Shown here piece by piece: positions 7,045-9,467 of a stretch of DNA of 9,467 nt (position 1 is the stretch's first letter; every line of letters starts with the position of its first letter). The position numbers were made by a program, and so were the translations under genes. This stretch comes from Thermaceae bacterium. GTDB taxonomy: Bacteria; Deinococcota; Deinococci; Deinococcales; Marinithermaceae. The stretch spans positions 1 to 9,467 of the forward strand of contig JALUED010000113.1 of the NCBI GenBank assembly GCA_027053145.1. The letters are read 5' to 3'. The notes under the pieces were generated by a model that saw only the letters and a program-made list of their open reading frames with translations, made no database searches and had not been told where the DNA came from.

Positions 7045-8204
7045 GTTTTGCGGCGCTGCTTGGGTTCCTTGCCGCCTTTGGGCAAGGGGATAAACCCCTT
7101 TTGGCGGGCTACACCCGCCTTGTTGCGGTCTACCCCTTGAACCGCGGGGTCTCTTACGCCGAGGGCCGCGCCTTTGCCCAAGCCCTCGGGCTCGGCTACC
7201 TTGAGCGGGAAACCGAGGTTTACCTCACCCTCGGGGCTCGGGCGGTGCGACTTGCCGTCGTGGAAGACCCAAGGACGGCGCTTGCCCGGCTTGAAGCCCC
7301 GCTTGCGCTGCGCAAGGAGGGGCGGGTCCTGATACCGATCAAACGGGTGGCCAAGGCGCTTGGAGCCTCCTACGCCGGCAGCGAGGCGGGGATCCGGGTG
7401 AACCTGCCTCCAGCGAGGTTCCAGGCCCACTACCTCGTCAAGGGCGAGGGCCAAGAGCAGCTTTTCCTTCGTTTTTCCCGGGACGTGAACCTGGTCGCCA
7501 CCGGCCCGGCCCGTTTCCTGGTGGTGGGGGCCGAGCCCGCGGATGGGTTTTTGCCGCTTTTGGGCGACGGGCTCTACGGGCTTGAGCTCAAGGCGCATCC
7601 GCTTGGCCTCGAGGTCGTTTTGGCTGGCGCCGAGGATCGGCCGCTCCGCTACAGCCCCTACCCCAAAGGGGCGGTTTTTTGGATCGGGCCCGCTCCCGCC
7701 CCCGCGCGTCGGCCGCTCGTCGTAGTGGACGGGAGCGAGTCCAAACGCACCGAGCGGGTGGCGGCCGCCTTGGCGGCGCGTCTCCAGGCCCGTGGCCTGA
7801 ACGTCCGCCTCGGCGGGGGGCCGAACCCTGCCGCCCGGGCCGAGGCGGGTACGCGCGCGGATGTCTTTCTCGTCCTTGCCGAGGGCAAGGGGGGTGCGGT
7901 CTACACCTACCGGCCCCGGGGTCGGGCGCTAAGCCTCACCTTTCTCGTCCGCGCCCGCGAGGCCTTGCTCCTTGGCGGGGCTCCCAAGTCTCTGGCTCGC
8001 CAAGTAGCGCCGGCCGAGGCCTCGGCGGTGCTCGCCGAGCGGCTCGCGGAGGCCCTTGGCGTACCCCGCGGGCGGGCGGAGATCGCCCTGCTCGCTTGGG
8101 CCCCGAAGGCCGCCGCGTTGGTCGAACTGCCCCCGGGCGGGGAGGATGCGATTGCAAAGCGGCTTACGAACGGTATCCTGGCCTACTTGGGGGTAGGGCG
8201 TTGA
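7029..8204 (+). CDS. Exported copper-amine-oxidase-N / AMIN-like protein with degenerate amidase_3-like domain
   Basis: Probable envelope protein of 391 residues with no assigned activity. MVRRLGFAALLGFLAAFGQG is a credible signal peptide. Residues 36-125 resemble the copper amine oxidase N-terminal domain (VSYAEGRAFAQALGL, then VLIPIKRVAKALGASY). Residues 131-220 look AMIN-like (QLFLRFSRDVNLVATGPARF, LEVVLAG). Residues 228-391 follow the layout of N-acetylmuramoyl-L-alanine amidase_3. However, the DPGHGG motif is replaced by VVVDGSESK (231-239), and the SIHAN motif by LVLAEG (281-286), so both zinc histidines are missing. A glutamate equivalent to the catalytic one may survive (Glu366 in ALVELPPG). 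It therefore probably binds rather than cuts peptidoglycan; this is inference. The GTG start overlaps smpB by 16 bp, with GGGAG about 9 nt upstream. The next gene overlaps its stop by 4 bp. Confidence 0.8.
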   Translation: MVRRLGFAALLGFLAAFGQGDKPLLAGYTRLVAVYPLNRGVSYAEGRAFAQALGLGYLERETEVYLTLGARAVRLAVVEDPRTALARLEAPLALRKEGRVLIPIKRVAKALGASYAGSEAGIRVNLPPARFQAHYLVKGEGQEQLFLRFSRDVNLVATGPARFLVVGAEPADGFLPLLGDGLYGLELKAHPLGLEVVLAGAEDRPLRYSPYPKGAVFWIGPAPAPARRPLVVVDGSESKRTERVAAALAARLQARGLNVRLGGGPNPAARAEAGTRADVFLVLAEGKGGAVYTYRPRGRALSLTFLVRAREALLLGGAPKSLARQVAPAEASAVLAERLAEALGVPRGRAEIALLAWAPKAAALVELPPGGEDAIAKRLTNGILAYLGVGR

Positions 8205-8737
8205 GGCGCTGGCTTACCGCCTGGAATCTGCTTGGGGCGGCGCTTTTCGCCCTTGGCCTCGGCGTTTTTCTCTTTGCGGGAAGGCGCCCTCCCGATCGGG
8301 TGGAAAATCCCCCCGAGCCGGTGGTCGAGTCCGAAACCGAGCCCCGGGAAGTCGAGCTCAGGCTTTACTTTGCCGGGCGCGAAGGGTTTATGCTCGAACG
8401 CCGAAGGGTGCAGCTTTCCCCCTTTGAGTCGGTTTTAGTCCGCGCGCTTGCCGAGCTGGTCAAAGGGCCAAGCGTCGCCGGAGCAAAGCCCCTCCTGCCT
8501 CCCGAAAGCCCCCCACCCCGCGCCTTTGCCGTCGGCAAGACGATCTTCCTGGACCTCCCCGGGGCCTACCGGAAGCTCGGCTACGGGGTGCGGGCCGAAA
8601 GCTTTCTGCTTTATGGGCTTGCAAACACCGCTTTGGCCAATACCGGGGCCGATGAGGTGCGGTTCTTGCTGGAGGGCAAGCCGGCCATGGCGCTCATTCA
8701 CCTTTCGCTCGCCGATCCCATCCGGAGGTCGCGGTGA
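8201..8737 (+). CDS. Membrane-anchored GerMN-domain protein
   Basis: A 178-residue protein with an N-terminal anchor (LTAWNLLGAALFALGLGVFL, 5-24), a Pro/Glu-rich linker (29-50) and a GerMN domain (about 51-175). The domain is recognised from VELRLYFAGREG (51-62), the helix SPFESVLVRALAELVKGP (73-90), KTIFLDLPGAY (113-123) and the C-terminal helix with EVRFLLEG (152-159). GerMN domains occur in spore germination and sporulation proteins and in lipoproteins of non-sporulating bacteria. Here a role in envelope or peptidoglycan organisation is inferred from the preceding amidase-like gene. The start is a TTG whose bases form TTGA with the previous stop, and no closer ATG or GTG is available that keeps the membrane anchor. 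The stop overlaps the next gene as GTGA. The ligand and exact function are unknown. Confidence 0.85.
   Translation: MRRWLTAWNLLGAALFALGLGVFLFAGRRPPDRVENPPEPVVESETEPREVELRLYFAGREGFMLERRRVQLSPFESVLVRALAELVKGPSVAGAKPLLPPESPPPRAFAVGKTIFLDLPGAYRKLGYGVRAESFLLYGLANTALANTGADEVRFLLEGKPAMALIHLSLADPIRRSR
8724..8729 (+). promoter_or_regulatory. Ribosome binding site of the MazG-like gene
   Basis: GGAGGT lies inside the last codons of the GerMN gene, 4 nt before the GTG at 8734. It is the only strong Shine-Dalgarno sequence within the smpB-smc run and fixes this gene's start. Confidence 0.75.
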
Positions 8738-9066
8738 CGCTTAAAGATTGGCAAGCTTGGGTGGCCGCCTTCGACGAAGCCCGGGGCTGGCAGGAGGTTG
8801 CCCCCGAGCACACCGCTTTGCACCTGCTCGAGGAGTTTGGCGAAGTCGCCCGTGAGCTCCTGCGCCACGCGGCTTACAAGGAGGGCAGGGCGCGGCACGC
8901 CGAGGAAATGGCCGACTTTCTCCTGCTTTTCCTGAAGCTTGCCAACCAGCTTGGGGTGGACCTCGAGGCCGCCCTCACGCAAAAGGCCGCCGAGCTCGAG
9001 CGCCGGTTTCCCCTCGAGGCCTCGAAGAAGGCGATGGAACGCTACAAAAAGCGCCATGCGGATTGA
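8734..9066 (+). CDS. MazG-like all-alpha NTP pyrophosphohydrolase
   Basis: A 110-residue single-domain, all-helical protein. The metal-binding signature of the MazG/dUTPase-like superfamily is present: EEFGE (Glu33, Glu34, Glu37) on one helix and EEMAD (Glu58, Asp61) on the next, spaced as in single-domain MazG proteins. Such enzymes hydrolyse nucleoside triphosphates to the monophosphate and pyrophosphate, and often clear aberrant nucleotides. The particular nucleotide cannot be read from sequence. At 110 residues it is shorter than the duplicated E. coli MazG (about 260) but normal for the compact type. HisE-type phosphoribosyl-ATP pyrophosphatase is a less likely alternative, as no his genes are near. 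The GTG start overlaps the GerMN stop by 4 bp. The 3' end overlaps smc by 11 bp. Confidence 0.85.
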   Translation: MTLKDWQAWVAAFDEARGWQEVAPEHTALHLLEEFGEVARELLRHAAYKEGRARHAEEMADFLLLFLKLANQLGVDLEAALTQKAAELERRFPLEASKKAMERYKKRHAD

Positions 9067-9467
9067 AGAGCTCGTCCTCCATGGCTTCAAGTCCTTCGCC
9101 GAGCGCACCGTGCTGCCGATGCTCCCCGGCGTCACCGCGGTGGTGGGGCCGAACGGCTCGGGCAAGTCCAACCTGGTGGAGGCAATCCGCTTCGCCTCCG
9201 GGACCCGGACCCTAAGGCTTCGCGGCGGCGCTCCCGAGGACCTCGTTTTCCAGGGAGCCCCCGGCCGCCGGCCGGCAGGGTTCGCCGAGGTCCGGCTGCG
9301 GCTTTTAGGCGAGCGGCGGGTGGAGCTTGTCCGCAGGCTCTACCGGGACGGCCGCCAGGAGGTGCGGCTCGACGGCCGGCGGGCAAGCCTCAAGGAACTC
9401 TCGCTAGCCCTCGCGGGCACAGGCCTTGGCCCCGGGGGCGGGGCGGTGATCGGCCAGGGGCCGGTGG
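9056..9467 (+). CDS. smc: Chromosome segregation ATPase SMC, N-terminal fragment
   Basis: First 137 residues of an SMC protein; the rest lies beyond the window. SMC dimers with ScpA/ScpB organise and segregate the chromosome. The start MRIEELVLHGFKSFAERTVL is the family hallmark. Walker A is GPNGSGKSN (31-39, Lys37), then LRGGAPEDLVFQGA (55-68) and FAEVRL (76-81). The ABC Q-loop region reads GTGLGPGGGAVIGQG (121-135). The segment between FAEVRL and the Q-loop is shorter than in Bacillus SMC. A RecN or Rad50 identity is unlikely given HGFKSF and LRGG. The ATG overlaps the MazG-like gene by 11 bp. I see no good ribosome binding site, so translation is probably coupled to the upstream gene. Walker B and the signature motif would lie in the unseen C-terminal half. 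Confidence 0.95.
   Translation, partial: MRIEELVLHGFKSFAERTVLPMLPGVTAVVGPNGSGKSNLVEAIRFASGTRTLRLRGGAPEDLVFQGAPGRRPAGFAEVRLRLLGERRVELVRRLYRDGRQEVRLDGRRASLKELSLALAGTGLGPGGGAVIGQGPV

Noticed and set aside
7041..7598. Minus-strand open frame opposite the amidase-like gene
   Set aside because: Shadow frame without family features; the plus-strand gene has a signal peptide and recognisable domains across the same stretch.
7679..8200. Long open frame running into the GerMN gene from 7679
   Set aside because: It is a shifted-frame shadow of the amidase-like gene, with Arg/Gly/Pro-rich low-complexity sequence typical of GC-rich DNA. Only the part from the TTG at 8201 has family features.

Overview
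The window is dense, GC-rich (about two-thirds G+C by eye) chromosomal DNA with no mobile elements, RNA genes or CRISPR. The SmpB sequence closely resembles what I recall of Thermus SmpB. A gap-pgk-tpiA cluster, GTG/TTG starts and -10 boxes directly abutting start codons also fit. Together these suggest the Deinococcota, most likely a thermophile of the order Thermales. The genus cannot be fixed by eye.

Layout. The left two-thirds (1-6573) reads on the minus strand. Starting at 6573 and moving left, it carries an ABC importer: a MalF/UgpA-like permease, a MalG/UgpE-like permease and a UgpB-like binding protein. A strong intrinsic terminator (2813-2842) follows, then the triose-level glycolytic genes gap, pgk and tpiA; tpiA runs off the left edge. 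No ABC ATPase gene is present. The right third (6607-9467) reads on the plus strand: smpB (trans-translation), an exported copper-amine-oxidase-N/AMIN-like/amidase-like protein whose amidase domain has lost the recognisable zinc histidines, a membrane-anchored GerMN protein, a small MazG-type pyrophosphohydrolase, and the N-terminus of SMC. The two halves diverge from a 33-bp gap (6574-6606) that holds two outward-facing -10-like boxes.

How the genes relate. The importer brings in a sugar or a glycerol-phosphate-like solute, and the three glycolytic enzymes act on triose phosphates. A functional link is plausible but unproven, and the terminator separates them transcriptionally at least in part. 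On the right side each gene overlaps the next (16, 4, 4 and 11 bp), so smpB through smc looks like one translationally coupled operon mixing ribosome rescue, envelope, nucleotide house-cleaning and chromosome-organisation functions.

Most of the window is ordinary housekeeping DNA. The points most worth a second look are a roughly 125-residue soluble insertion in the MalG-like permease, an N-terminal multi-helix extension on its MalF-like partner, the catalytically degenerate amidase-like protein, and the compact divergent, apparently leaderless promoter pair. I do not see clear evidence of a wholly new system.
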